A stretch of DNA of 60,000 nucleotides, taken from the NCBI RefSeq assembly GCF_030272615.1, contig NC_081414.1, positions 523,822,137-523,882,136 of the forward strand. Reading direction: 5' to 3'. The position numbers and the translations under genes are program-made. Positions 11,150-23,835 of this stretch are shown in pieces; within the stretch, counting starts at the first letter, position 1; the number at the start of each line of letters is the position of its first letter. The notes under the pieces are model-generated. The model worked only from the letters and a program-made list of their open reading frames with translations, did no database searches and was not told where the DNA came from. Source of the stretch: Cryptomeria japonica (lineage: Eukaryota > Streptophyta > Pinopsida > Cupressales > Cupressaceae).

Positions 11150-12338
11150 CACTTACCCATTGGTTCTAGTACACTTCCTATTGAGGTTCACACTAAAACT
11201 ATGGATGCCAACTTTATTATCATTCCTTCTTCTGAGCATTTCTATGTGAAGTTGGGCTATCCTTGGCTATCTTCCATGAAGGCTATTTCTTAGAAAATAC
11301 ATAAATGTTTGAAATTTACCCACAATGGAGAAATCATAACTATTAACCATAGCTTATTTTGACTAGCCGAGATAAGCCTAGGTGTTTCTATTGATTTCTT
11401 TGGGCCTAAACAATTCCAATCTCTTCCACTGAGAAGTGATGCTCTCTTTCAATATTATCAAAAGTGGAAGAAAGATACAATCCTATCCGTGATCCAACCT
11501 AGAACTCCAATAATTTACATTCCCATCCTTCTTGAAGATGAAGTTCTTCCCTTGATGGATAAAAATAATCTTCCACCTAAAGAAGATTCCCAACCTATTC
11601 CTATGGATGAGACTATGCCTTCTCCTAAGAACAACAACAATATTCCTCCTAAGGTTATACCTATACCTCCTCCTCATGATGGACTCGGTCTCCTTCCTAC
11701 ACCTAACATTCCTCCTTTATATGGTGAAGCTCCACCTCCTTGCTCTTATAGAGAGAAGAGACACACCTCTCCTATTGTCCAGCCTAAAAGACCTCAACCT
11801 AAACCTCCAACTACTAAAGATGAGAATATTTATCCTTCAACAAATATTCCTCCTCCTTCTCAGTCTTCTACTAAGACTCGACATAATCTTTGTGTGAGAG
11901 ACCACCGAGGAAAACATCGTGCTTGAGCTCGTAAGTTGTTCCTCAAAATATCCAATCTCCCAAAACTCCAACAGTTGACATGATTCCCTTTTCCCCTAAG
12001 CAAGATGTTGAACCTACATCTCAAATCATAAGTTGCAAAAAACATGTGAGGGTTTTACTCCTATTCATGTTCGTGCTCCTCTTTTTATAAATCTTGATGA
12101 AGAAATAGGTGAATATTTTATTCATGATGGAAATACAACTCCTAATGCTTTTGATAGTGACTATGAATATGTTGATGTAGACAAACATTTATTTGTAGAG
12201 TTTTCAAAAGCCTTAATCCTAGCTCCTAGAAATGAACAAAGTGACTTAGCACATGAGCATAATCCTTGTTTGGATCTTGTGATAGCTCCATCTGTTGTTC
12301 TTGATGTCTCTCCTTTAGTGTGTTTCCTGCCTTCCTAA
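11150..12338 (+). pseudogene. Family A element, copy 2: protease-like and Pro-rich coding region
   Basis: After the hairpins the frame reads LPIGSSTLPIEVHTKTM, then IIIPSSEHFYVKLGYPW and IHKCLKFTHNGEIITINHS, which I associate with the protease region of plant Gypsy elements. One TAG interrupts it. From 11489 to 11926 follows a Pro-rich open stretch (145 codons; IPILLEDEVLPLMDKNNLPP, PPSQSSTKTRHNL). After a frame break, 12033-12338 reads GFTPIHVRAPLFINLDEE and LVIAPSVVLDVSPLVCFLPS. No reverse transcriptase or integrase follows before the LTR, so this family appears to lack pol or to have lost it. The 5' part is missing. Confidence 0.7.
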
Positions 12339-12711
12339 AATAGTGATCAACAAGATCGGGAGGTGGATGACATGCTAGACCAACTATATTAGCACTGTAG
12401 ATCCTCTACCTCTCTCTTTTCATGCTCTTTTGTGATTATTATTCTATGTGTATCCCTATTTTTGTATGTTCCCTAGTAATGTCTACTTGAGGATGATGCA
12501 AAGCATTGAGATCTCTTTTGGTCTCTTTCATGTTGACTCAAAAGACATCTTTTATTCCCTTTCTTCCAAGATAGTTTCCTTCCTTTGTGGAATGACAACT
12601 ATTATATGCATATATATATGATATACATGAGTTATCATACAACATACTCACCCCAAGGAAAGGGAAAATACCTCATCTTTTGTGTTTTGTGTTCATTATC
12701 CTTGTGATAAT

Positions 12712-12781
<70 letters not shown>

Positions 12782-13137
12782 GCGTATCCTACCTAAAATG
12801 AATAGCTCCCGATAAGGTGTGTGTGATCGCTTTAACGTGGGGGCATACACTCCACTCATATTTTCCTCCTTGATACTCAAAGTCACTTAGTGAACTTGGC
12901 TTTGCTTTGTAATTTTTGGTATCCCTACCTTTCATGACTCATAGTAAGGGGAACCTTGCTACTTGCAGTCATGGTTCTCTCTCTCTTAATCTTCCCTTTT
13001 ACTTTGTCAATCAATGGCGTAAGATCCATAGTCCACTGGGGGCTTGGTGTATCTTGGCTCCTTAACATGGTGAAAGTCTTTCAATCTTGTGTCCTTGTAC
13101 TTTACTAGGAGTATTGGCATATGCTTATATTCCCACT
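12339..13137 (+). other. Untranslated 3' internal region of family A copy 2
   Basis: Non-coding sequence between the last coding block and the polypurine tract. It lines up throughout with 420-1189 of copy 1. The only striking difference is the long CT run at 12713-12778. No gene seen. Confidence 0.7.
12713..12778 (+). repeat. (CT)33 microsatellite
   Basis: Sixty-six bases of uninterrupted CT. The equivalent place in copy 1 (about 806-835) is only a short mixed pyrimidine run. The repeat therefore expanded in one copy after the two separated. Confidence 0.97.
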
Positions 13138-13152
13138 AAAGTGGGGGCTAAA
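13138..13152 (+). promoter_or_regulatory. Polypurine tract of family A copy 2
   Basis: AAAGTGGGGGCTAAA directly before the LTR at 13153, matching 1190-1204. Confidence 0.8.
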
Positions 13153-14384
13153 TGTAGCATCATAAAATTGTGACCTTGCAATTTTCGACCACATTTGGGT
13201 CTTCACATTGGCGAAATAAATGCCTAAGCCTGATTAGAAACCCGAGACATGCTCGTACTAGCTGAAAACTGCATTTCCTCGCACCCCGCACTCTCCTTTG
13301 CTGCTTTCTATCTTGGTTGAAAGTAGGATAGGGGCATGGCACCCCTATCCCCCCTAGGGTAGAGGTATGGCACCCTTGTCGTCCTAGGATAGGGGCATGG
13401 TGCCCTTGTCCTTGCCCTATTTTGGGCCCTAATCATTCAAACTTTGCATTGGGCTTTGTATTTTAGAAGCAGGAAAAGTTTCCCTATGTCGGCCTATGAA
13501 GAAAAATCAGTCAATTAACCCTAATTGACGAGTATATAAGAAAAATTTTTGCTTCCTATTTGCATAAGAGAAAGTAAGGTGAACAACAATTATCATCATT
13601 CAAGAATTCCTTTCAAGCATTGAGAATTCTCAAGTCTCTTTTCGAGGCTAGGTGTTGCATTCAAGTCAAGGATTCAACCATTGAAGAGAAGATCTCTTTC
13701 ATCAATCAATTCCACACAAGCAACTCTATCTACATTTCAATTGCATCCTCCATTGAGGTGAATTCTCTTTTAGTCTTTCGTTTACATTTACTTGCAAGTA
13801 CTACTTTACATCATTTGGTTAATTCCAAAATTGGGGTTTGACCGGAAAGCAAACCCCCAATCCCTACCCCTTTTCCTGTCTTTTTATGTGTGTAGGTTGT
13901 AGGTGCACAACTATATTTTCAGATTTGGACTTCATTCTTAGATGTGGAAAAACCCTTTTCAGCTTGCAGATTTTTTGGAGGACCATGTGCACTTTCAACA
14001 CGGTCCCGACAAATTTTGCTCAAATTTGTAGGGGGCCTTTGTTCTAACATTTTACTATCGATTCTAGGTATACAGATTCATCCCACATTCCCATCTCAAG
14101 TTATAGTCATTTCTTTGTTTCTTTTACACTTAGTCTTAAATCACATAATTCAACCTTTTACATTCTAAAAGAGGGGTTACTTTTACTTTCCAAATTCATT
14201 GTCAATTCACTTAGCATTCAATTTCTTCCTATTGAGATTGGATCTAGTGAATTCTCCCCCCTCTTTTAATGTAATGTTCATGAAAAGGTTAAGGAGAATC
14301 TTTTGTGAAGATTTCACTCCTTCTCTTGAGGAGAGAAAAGCTTTCCTCTTGATTTCTTCAACACCCTCTTTCACCACCATTACA
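13153..14384 (+). repeat. LTR of family A copy 2
   Basis: 1232 bp, opening TGTAGCATCATAAAATTGTG and closing ATTACA. It pairs by sequence with 1205-2436. The TATA-like GTATATAAG is at 13532-13540. The polypurine tract before it makes it a 3' LTR. A primer-site-like TGGTGCTGGAGCACC at 14400-14414, resembling the usual TGGTATCAGAGC, could mean it also served as the 5' LTR of a further copy. That is weak. Confidence 0.82.
13328..13418 (+). repeat. Three ~30-bp U3 tandem repeats in LTR copy 2
   Basis: Three units beginning GATAGGGGCATGG or GGTAGAGGTATGG, in the same place as 1380-1470 of the other LTR. The unit number and spacing are kept although bases differ. Confidence 0.75.
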
Positions 14385-16052
14385 CATACTACAACCATAT
14401 GGTGCTGGAGCACCAAGGAGTCAAAGGAACACAATGAGGGTCGCATGGTGATCCAAGAGCATATGAGGTTTACTAAGACCTATAAGGTCATTTTGTGGTG
14501 TAACTATGGCCATTAGAGCCATTTGAATGTAATTTGAAGTAAAATGTGTCAAGTTGTGTCAATATTGCCAATATGGCTAGTGTGGCCTATAAGGGCTAAT
14601 TGTAAGGGTTTAATGGGTAGAATAGGAGTTTAATAATAATTTTGAGTTTTTTAAAGTCTCATAGGACCATATTGATGTAATGGGATGACTAATGAAGGTC
14701 ATGATGCAAGAAAGATAAAAAATTGTCAATTGAAAAACTTAAGTTGTCAAGATTGACAACAAATTTAGGGTGTAAACAAACCAAAAGTTGGTTCTAAGGT
14801 AGTTACAAAGTTATAATTAGTTTCATTCAAGTAAAAGGATTTATATATGTTTTTAATGCCCTAGAATGGAGAGATTTGGTCGATGTAAATGGTTTCATAA
14901 TAATAAAAGTGAGTTTTCTGCATATTTCCCTGTTTTTGTTCAGTGTCACAACTTGATTGCAGGATTTATATATGCTGAAAGGATTGAATTATTAATTATT
15001 CACTCAGTAGGGTTGATGGAGGTTTTAATCCACTAAATTATGGCTTTTGTTTCAATCGATTTCCTTAAGTTTCAATAAAATTATTCAAGTTTGTATAAAT
15101 TTGCCAAACCCTCGGCCTAGGGTATCCAGTGGTTGAAGAAATGTAATATCTTATGCATACACATTCACCAAGTCCTATAACTTGGTAGAATGATGGGAAA
15201 ATACATGTACTTTATATTGTTATGTCTGTAGGGAACCATGCAATAGTCTGCACATGTATTGGATGGAGGAAGATTGTGATTCTTGTCTCAGATTGTGACA
15301 AGACAAAGATATGGTAGTTTGGTTGATTACCCACGTGATCAAGGGTATTTGGGAGGAATATAATGGATTTAAGGAGTATTATGTGGTGTGTTGAGTGTGT
15401 ACAAGTGATTTGTAAAGATTGGACACTTTGTTATGCTTGTACAGTGACTGTCCCAGTGCATTTGTGTTGACTGTCGCAGTGGACAGTAGGTTGTAATTTG
15501 TATTTATTAACCTTGACTAGCATAGTACCTTGGGGTGGTTGCTACCATGTTATTTTATGGTTTATGGAGGTATGTGAGGGTTGAGTCTTAGAGGTATGAG
15601 GTTAATCCAAGGTAGAGAGGTCAAAGTACAAAGGTTGTAGGAATGGGGGAATGAGACAGTCATAGTCCATTGAATGTTCAATGTGTTGAGGGAGTTAGTG
15701 TTGTTAGGCATTGAGAAGGCCTTGTAAGGGTTTGGGATACTATGTGTGAGGTCAGAGAGAGAAGAACCGCTTGTTGTCATTGTGAAAGTTATTATGTGAG
15801 ATGTTGTCATAAGGAAAGGGTGAATGCAACCAGTCAAGAAAGGTATGTGTTCAAGAGGACAAGTTCATTAGAGATGTTGTGATCAGAGTTTGAGAAAGAA
15901 AAGATGGTGAGTGGAAGGTGAACCAAGTTGGAATAGTTTCTTGGAAGAAGGCCATTGGTGTGAGAAGTTGTTCTCACTAAGAAATTGATGAGTTTGTCCT
16001 TACTTGAGTAGGATTTGGGGTGAAATTGTAAGATGCTTAGCATCATGAGTGA
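14385..16052. other. Non-coding stretch before Gypsy element D gag
   Basis: No gene supported. Minus-strand open frames at 15562-16175 look like shadows, because the plus strand at their right end is gag. This block probably contains the 5' leader and perhaps the 5' LTR of element D, but I could not fix LTR ends: the matching 3' LTR would lie beyond 60000. Confidence 0.5.
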
Positions 16053-17058
16053 TTGCTCTGGATCACCATAGAGTACATTAGAGATGTGGCCTCCTTGTGT
16101 GGAGTACATCACATTGTTGTAGAAAATGTTGCATTGAGGCTTTTGGAAGCTTCTTTCAAGAGGAAAGCCCTTCAATGGTTCAGGGGCTTACCTGTGAACT
16201 CAATAGCTACATGGGATTAGTTGGGAAAACTTTTGAACCAACACTTTGAAGTCAAGTCATATCATTTTTCATTGGTGGAGCATATCACTACAATCAAAAG
16301 AGCTCCACATAAGCATGTGATGGACTTCAAATATCAGTTTCAAAAGATATGGAGTCGGATTCCAACATCGGTAAAGCCTTCTAATAATTATTCTTTTCTA
16401 TTTTATTTAAAGGCTTTGAACAGTGATATTACACTTATGATTCAATCTATGAGGGGAAACACTCTTCTAGTAGCATTTGATATTGTTGTTAGGGCTGAGA
16501 ATAGTCTTGCTCAGGCAGGGAAGATAGCACCTAGGCCTCCTATGCCAATTTTCACTGATATACAACCAATAACTCATGTAGTTCCACCTATCGTAGTTGT
16601 TGTCCCTTCATTTCTAGCATATAATGCTCAATTTCCAGCTCAAGAACTTGTTGTTCCAAGCCATTTGCGGGATCTAGTAACCATTAAGGAACAAAATGAT
16701 GATATGCAAAAGACTTTGAACAATTTTAGTAATGTGGTAGTTAATATTAAGAAATCCCAAAATTAGCCACCTTACAAAGCTCCGTACCAACCTGATCCTC
16801 AACCCCAAAGGAGATATCCCAACCAAAGGCCTTTTCAGCAATACAATCCTAATGCACCCATCTCTTCTAAGGAGATTGTTCTAGTCCAGAATAACATGGA
16901 AGTAGATCATGAGGGGTGTTACCCTTGTAATATGCAACATAACTAGTCTACTTGATCTAATCATATTCAGAACCGAGCATTAATGATGCAGGGTAGTAAT
17001 GTTGTTACAAGTAATTCATCTCAAGAATATCATGAACAATAGTACACACATATGGAAC
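16053..17058 (+). pseudogene. gag: Element D gag
   Basis: Structural (capsid) protein of a Gypsy element. From 16053 the frame reads LRLLEASFKRKALQWFRGLP and VNSIATWD, the characteristic gag core, then a TAG at 16217-16219, then an open stretch of 181 codons with the HKHVMDFKYQFQKIW and SRIPTSVKPSN words. After 16766 it continues with Pro/Gln-rich sequence (PYQPDPQPQRRYPNQRPFQQ) and scattered stops until the insertion point at 17058. No clear CCHC knuckle was found before the break. Stops at expected Gln codons indicate decay. Confidence 0.82.
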
Positions 17059-18182
17059 TGTTAGGCCCAATATGGAAAGCTAATGTACTAAGAGGGGAGG
17101 GGTGAATCAGTACTTCAAAACTTTTCTTCAATAATAACTTTATTGTTATGCATAAACCGAAGTTTGCAGTAACATAATATAAAGCTAAAACAAATAGATA
17201 ACAATCATACATGATTCACTCCATAACACATATATTTTGGTTACGCACAAACTCTTGGTTAGAGAGAAAAATTGTGGTGGGGATGGCACCCACAACTTCA
17301 CTACTGCAATAATAAAGAGTGCTCGGTTAGAGATACATGTTTAGCTATTTCTGATAGCTTACCCTATTAGGAGTAACAAGATCTATTAGATCTACCTTGC
17401 TAAAGGATTTCACAACACTTAAACTAAATGTTGCACCTGGTTAGAGGCTTTACAATTTATAGACTTGATTAGAGTCTTTTACCCTGTTAAAGGTTTCTTT
17501 TACAACTTCAAACTATTACAATAAAATCATTACAAATATCTGGAATGTTATAGCAGATTCTATGTGCTCGGAATAAGTTACCTTGCTTATAGCATACCTC
17601 GGTAACCCATATAGTAACTCAGTAAACCCTTCTGTTTACTTTGTTCTTCGACTGTTCTCTGAAAACCTTCTCGGTGACCTCTGTGTCTCTGTAACAGTCT
17701 TCTTACACTCATGCACACCCCTTTAATTCTTAACTCATGCTGAATAAATAGATCTCTTATGTTGGTGATCCATTCATTGCTTTGATCTTATAAATATGAT
17801 TTATCAAATGAATAACCATGCAAATTATTTCATTGGTTAGATGACATCAAAATCATACACAATCTTTAAGTGCAATTTCCAATGTGATAACGGTTAGATG
17901 TGCCTCGATCTTGTAACACATTTTCATATGTATGTCTAGGTTTAATGAATCTGGTAACATGTTTCACTCAGTGTATAACAACTTGGTGTGTCATCTTTGC
18001 TACTCAGTAGACATGAAATGATACTCAGTAGACAGCTCGGTGTATACTACGTTTTGAGATTACTTTCTTCTGTAACCAACTAGACTGTTCATACCGACTG
18101 AATATCTCGATAGAGATAACTAACTAGAGTATATAGAATAACTTTGAACATAAAACTAAAGGCAACTTGATAAGTAGTAACA
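17059..18182 (-). repeat. 3' LTR of element C
   Basis: 1124 bp, TGTTAGGCCC...AGTAGTAACA as written on the + strand. It is very like 42546-43662 and lies next to the polypurine tract, so it is the 3' LTR. High similarity of the pair suggests C is younger than element D and the family A copies. Confidence 0.92.
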
Positions 18183-18582
18183 ATCTCCCCTTTTGACATT
18201 AGTTGAGATGTTTGACAAAAACTAGTTTCAAAGTTATAACTCAATAATCTATATACTTGCAAAATTTGACTATACTGATAGTATATACAATAGTCAATAA
18301 TATAATATATCCAGATATACTCCCCTTTTCGATATACTATACAAAACTCTAATTTTGCATGCTTGGTGATCTATTCTGTGTGCTTTACTTACTGTTTTGT
18401 ATACTGCTCAGTTCACTGCTCTTGTATACTCTGCTTGCTCTGCTTGGTATACTCCCCCTGTATACTATACTCCTTTTGTTTGATTTTATACTTTGATGCT
18501 TTGAATGATACACTCCCCCAATACTGTATCACTCCTCTAATACTATATCATATCACTCCCCCTTTTTGACAAACATCAAAAA
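18183..18582 (-). promoter_or_regulatory. Polypurine tract zone of element C
   Basis: Read on the minus strand, the segment holds several purine tracts: AAAAAGGGGGAG directly after the ORF stop (about 18555-18570), GGGGGAG near 18514, 18465 and 18325, and AAAAGGGGAGATTG next to the LTR (18183-18196). TATACT words lie between them. Multiple polypurine tracts before the 3' LTR are a known sirevirus trait. Confidence 0.7.
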
Positions 18583-21348
18583 TTAATTACCATTCAGGGG
18601 TGGTAACTTGTCAAAAATGGATTTGTACTTGGTTTGTGCTTTGGTGAGAGCGACAAAGAGTGCAATATTTACACTATCTATTAAAGAATTATGTGCTTGA
18701 ATATTAGCCAATAATGATATTAAGCCATCTAAAGTGCTTCCCTCTTGTGTAGTAGATAAGGAGGTGGCTCGGTTGATCTGTTCTTAGACAAATGAAAGAT
18801 GAGGAAGGAATAATGTCTGAAGTGTCATTATGTCCATCCAGATCTTCTGTTCTTCATTTCTTAGGTCCAATTGTTGAGCCATGAGCTATTGTAGCTTTGT
18901 GTAAAAATTCTGAACTGAATTTGGCTCTATGGTCAACTTGCTTGAGAGATCGATGATCTCTTTCTCAATTGCCTTTGTTTTATTCTTAATATCATTAATG
19001 AATAAAGAAAATGTGTAGAGTTCCTGAAATAAATAAAGAATGTACTTGAGTTGAGGAGTCAACTCAGCAATAAATTTGACAAGTTTAACTTTGCCAATAG
19101 CTATAGCTTTCTGTACCTCTTCTATCATTTTTGCAGTGAGCTCTTTGTCTTTTAGCTTGCTCAAATACTCCGATGCATCTACTCTAGATGTCTCTATCTT
19201 TGTTAGGAGTTCATCCAGTTGAATGTGGATGGTTTCATCTATTGATACTATAGCTTTAGGTAGCATATCTATTAAGAGTGCTTTCACCTTCTGAAGTACT
19301 TTATTTTTCTTTTGAATCGCCATTTGCTTCTCTTGTTCGACCTTTTCTTTGCATAGTTCACCGAAATCAATGAGTGCTTGCACCTTTAATTTTGATATGT
19401 CTGCATTGGGAAACACTATTGGTTTTGACAAATCAACTTTAAAACTATTCTTTTTCATCTTCTTTTCTTTACCTTTCACCGATGGAACTAGGACAAGGGC
19501 TTGTGAGGCTTGATGACCCTCGGTAGGTTGCTTGGTAGAGGCAACACTTTGATCGGTTTCTGTAGCCTCTGTAGAGTCCTTTGGTGTCTGGGTACTTGGT
19601 GTCTTAGTTGCAACATTTTCAATGTTGGAAGGTTCTTAAGATGTCTATTCTTGAGTATTTCCTTCTCCTATTGTAGACTTGTGACCTTCGGTGCCTTGCT
19701 CTGTGTCATGAGGGGTTTCGGTTGAGACAGGTTGCTTGATCGGTGGATAAGGTTGAAATTGTTCCAAGACTGATTCACTAGATACAAGTTTTGCATATGC
19801 ATTGCCTTCTATCATTTCCTGTTCTGGTGCCTCTGTATCCATGACATCTTCATCTATTGAATGGTGTCAGTAGGGTCTTTCTCGGTAACATCAGGATCTT
19901 GCTCGATGACATCAACAATTTCAATTGCAGCTTGCTCACCGGCATCCTTGATTTTAAATATTTCCTGCCACTTTGCTTTTGTCTCATTTTCAACTTCAAT
20001 GTATAGCCCATTCATCAGTTTTAAGGCTCTTTGTTTGACAAGAAACTTTGAGTTGTAGGTTGTCAAATGTTCTTTAATTTCAGCTATTGACATGTTAGGA
20101 AATAGATGAACCAGACTTCTCTCTCTGATCTGTTTCTCCAAGTCCATTGCATACTTCCACCTATTATCAATATGCAAGTAAAGTTCATTTGGAAGTGACT
20201 TTGCTAGTTCTAATGGAGCTAATCGGAATTTTAGAAGTGTGCAGATGACAACTTCTTCAATTTGTCTCTTCTCATCATTATTTCTAGTTTCATACTTTAC
20301 ATATCTGAATGAACCAAATCCGCCATATTCTTTCAGATTAGCACAAAAGTTTTCAACACTATGTACATTTACCTTCTTGCTCTTGACAATCTAAAATTTG
20401 CTTGCATCCTCTGATTTAGTATCACTAGACTCTTTTGCCCAAATGAGTCTCTGAGTAGATTTCTTGTAGGTCTTTGTTACCTTGGGAGCAGTAACACTTT
20501 TTGTTTTCTTACTTGGTGAGGCTACAGATGCTCTTGTGTTAGGTCTCTTTGGAGGTGGAGTCGGTGAGGCCTTTGATGTGTCCTGTTTCTTTCTCTTCAA
20601 CACTTTTCCCTTAGGCAATTCAGTGCTTAGTGTTATTGCTGCCTCTTGGGCTTCAGATTCCTCTTCGGTAATGGCAATGGTGCTTTTGACAGGTGTAGAG
20701 GAAGAGTCTTCTCCTAATTTCTCTGACAATGCCTTTATCATTTTTGTTGCCTTTCTTGTAGCTTTGGGTACTACAATGCTCATTTTTACCTTTTCCTTTA
20801 CTTCCTCATAGGTTCCATACCTTAGCTCAGTAGCATGCCTCGATAATGTGAGAAATGCATCAATTTTCTATTGCGTGATGTCAAAATCAATCTCGTATTC
20901 CATAGGTGACAAAGATTGAGTTCTTGGTTCCACAACATTCACATAACAGTAATCGGTGTCAACTTCAAAACATATATCATTTTTGTATTTCTCCACTAGC
21001 TGGGGTGGAATCCGGTACCTATTATGCATTTTCTCTTGAAATTTACTGAAGTAGTCATCCATAATATCATTGAAATTATCACCTAACTTCTTAATGAAGT
21101 CATTTATTTGATGGGTGATTGGTCGGTGTAGTTCCCAAACAACTTTACCGACTGATGGAAAGAATTTTTCAAAATAGAAAAACATGCATACCAGTAATGA
21201 TCCAAACTTTAGAGTATTAGCTGAGTTGTTCTTCTTCGGCTTCCTAATGGTGTTCAGATTCTCAAATAGGTTCTTTAGCAACACCTCACATAGATCAATT
21301 TTCATTCCCTTTTCACAATTTTGTATGCTAGGTCTACTGCTACACAAG
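18583..21348 (-). pseudogene. Element C second ORF, 3' part
   Basis: Continues the ORF that starts at 40581, after removal of the CACTA insert. Successive open blocks are 21347-20868, 20783-20391, 20177-19854 and 19479-18886, followed by a last piece ending LPPLNGN at the TAA at 18583. They are separated mainly by single stops where Gln codons are likely. Features: IPPQLVEKYKNDICFEVD; a basic Ser/Pro/Lys-rich stretch with PPPKRPNTR; MSIAEIKEHLTTYNSKFLVK; then a long helical Lys/Glu/Leu-rich region (FGELCKEKVEQEKQMAIQKK) that looks like coiled coil. It occupies the place after gag, next to the polypurine tracts, where sireviruses carry their extra ORF. I recognise no enzyme motif. Confidence 0.65.
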
Positions 21349-21379
21349 CACTAATACATTTGGGGTCAAATTCCGACGG
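21349..21379 (+). repeat. Left terminal inverted repeat of the CACTA transposon
   Basis: About 31 bp matching the right end with a few changes (CACTARTACATTYGGGTCAAA core, then GACGG). It is the site recognised by the transposase. Confidence 0.9.
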
Positions 21380-21600
21380 AGGTTTCCGATGGACAAGGAG
21401 CATTGTGTGAAAATTTGATTTTTTTTTTTTTAAATACCCGTGTTCGTCGGAATTCCGATGACCTCGAGCATTATATTAAAAAAAAAAACACAACACATTT
21501 TCATTTTGAAAGCAAACCGAAGCCGCTGCCCCCCCCACCGAAGCGATCTCTACACTGCAAGCAAGGTAAGGTTTTTGGCTTGCTTTTGTCCAGGTGAATT
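21380..21600 (+). promoter_or_regulatory. Left subterminal region
   Basis: Contains TTTCCGATGG and GTCGGAATTCCGATG, which match motifs near the right end. A T run and an A run flank the second motif. Short repeats of this kind bind TnpA in well-studied CACTA elements. Confidence 0.65.
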
Positions 21601-23234
21601 TTCTATCAAGGTATTGATTGTGGCATCATTTAGAAGGACCTTTTCAAGATTTTATTTTATCGGCCATTTAAACTTGCTTTGCAATCCTTAACATGATCGG
21701 CCATATTAGGTTCCTTTGCAATTTTTCACTTGGGCAGATTTTGAATGTTTCTTTTGTGCAAGCAATTCAGTGTTTCCTCGTTCTTTTGTGTAAACAAATC
21801 TGTATTTTCATCTTCTTTGTTTGATGAGTTCACTATTATGAACTTGTTTAAGACAATCGGACCTCCTTGTTTTTTCTTTTGTAGTTTGGTGTTTGCAATT
21901 TCAATTGCATCTGGATTTTGACTTTTTGGTATTCCTCAATTCAATCGATCATTTCCCTTTCATTGGTATCACAAGGTCTTGATGCTTTTTCTTATTCATT
22001 TGTATAAACAAATCTGCCCCTCATCATTCATTCACATTGCATCAAGTCGGTCTTAGGTTCTCCATTTGTATTACCTCATCCTTATGTGAACAAAACCTTC
22101 ACTCCCAATTCGATGATTAAAGTTCCATTTGCATAAGGTGATTTGGAAGATCAAGTTTTACTTGTCTTCATTTGTACAAACAAATGAACTTGATCAGATT
22201 TTGATCACTCATTTGTTTTGCTCTGATCTTTAATCTTGATTTCTGGAGTTATCTCTCAATCTGCACCTGCACTGAATTAGACTGTTTGATGTTTGAAAAG
22301 AATGACCTATCCTCCCCTTCCTATCTTTTCATCCTTACTTCAATTCAGAACTTGGTAATTCTCATTAATGCCCAATATTTCCTAAACTTGGTGTTGTTGT
22401 TGTTACATGTCTGATAATGTAATAGAATTCCTTCAAAATTTGCCTCTTTTCTTTTACCTACAAGACAAACAAGAAGATATCAAACATCATAAAGTACATA
22501 TTATCTTTACCTATCCGTCATATCTTATGTGCTCTAATCTTATATGATCAAATGATGTTTTTAGTTCTGACAAGTCATTCTCTGGGTCTATTTCATTGTG
22601 CCTTGATGCATTGATCAGAACATTAATTGCTTGGATGATGTTTTGAAAATGAACTGGAATGCCTTCTTTATATGGGCATTGGATGTTAGGGGCCTTTTTC
22701 ACTCTATCCTCATTTAAGTGGCATGTCTTTATTCAAAGGCCAGCTCCCTATCTTTCTTGGTGTCACACCTTGCATTATGCCTCATCGTGGCTTATGCTGG
22801 GGATATTAGGGGTCAAGGGAATGGTGAGGTGGTTGTTTCTTTTTTTTTAAATAAATAAATAATATGCCTAAAAATTCTTTTACCTTCTTTCAAAGATTAA
22901 GTTTTGACCAAACTAATTCTTAAATATACAAATGAAGAGTGTGGTTGGTTGGTGACTAATTAGTATTTTTAACACCATTTACAAGATCATATCTAAATCA
23001 AGTGTCTCAAGAATTAAGCTACTACTAAGAAGATGGTTTGCCTAAAGCAAATGGGTTTCTTGGGTGGCTATTTATTGTAGATAACTTAGTTCCTTCATGA
23101 GAATCAATCAATTTGGAACATGTATAACTCACATTTGTGACATGTCACTAATGCAATTCCTTAGTACTTGTTTGAGTACTATCTCCTCTATTGTTTTCTA
23201 TCCACTTTTGTGTCCTTCTTAGAACAAATAATAG

Positions 23235-23835
23235 ATTAATGAGAAGGTGGAAAAGGTGGATTCACCTAAGAGGGAGTGGATTTTCCCAATAATATGTTAG
23301 ATTCTCCCAAGGATGGATGGACTATACACTTGAAAGGTAGATGATTAAGGATGATGACAAGGTGAATTTTCCTTAGAATGATAGGGTTGATTTTCCTAAG
23401 AACAAGTAGATTCATGTAAACTAGAGGATACAAATTTGGACAAAATAATGGAAGGAGACTAAAACTAGACAGATTCACCTAAATGGGAGTGTAGTCATCT
23501 AAGGATAGGAAAAATTCACCATTTGCATAAGAAAGATGGATAAGATAAATGATTTATGTGAAGTAGATTCACCTAAGAGAAAGTAGATTCACATAAGGAT
23601 AGGTGGATTTTCCTAAAGATGAAGGGATAAGACTTAACAAAGAGAGGACTTAGGATGATGACAAGGAGGATTCATTTAAGGATATGCCATATTCACCTAA
23701 GGGATAGTGTATTCTCCCAAGAATATGGAAAAATTATTGATTGGTGGAATGACATACTAGATCAAGGAATGATACAAGGGTAGATTCACCTAAATATAGG
23801 GTAAATTCAGCTAAAAGGGTACCCATGAGATTGTG
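23235..23835 (+). repeat. Degenerate repeat based on GATTCACCTAAG
   Basis: GATTCACCTAAG, GATTTTCCTAAG and GATTCTCCCAAG words recur about every 25-60 bp with GGAT or GTGGA between them. The period is irregular. No coding role is seen. Confidence 0.7.

Noticed and set aside
12635-12886. Open frame with a long Arg/Glu run
   Set aside because: It is the translation of the (CT)n microsatellite read on the other strand.
15562-16175. Two minus-strand open frames of 91 and 113 codons
   Set aside because: The right half is antisense to the gag of element D, and no family words appear in either frame.
21403-21691. Short plus-strand frames at the left CACTA end
   Set aside because: They cross the T and A runs of the subterminal region and have no protein family words.
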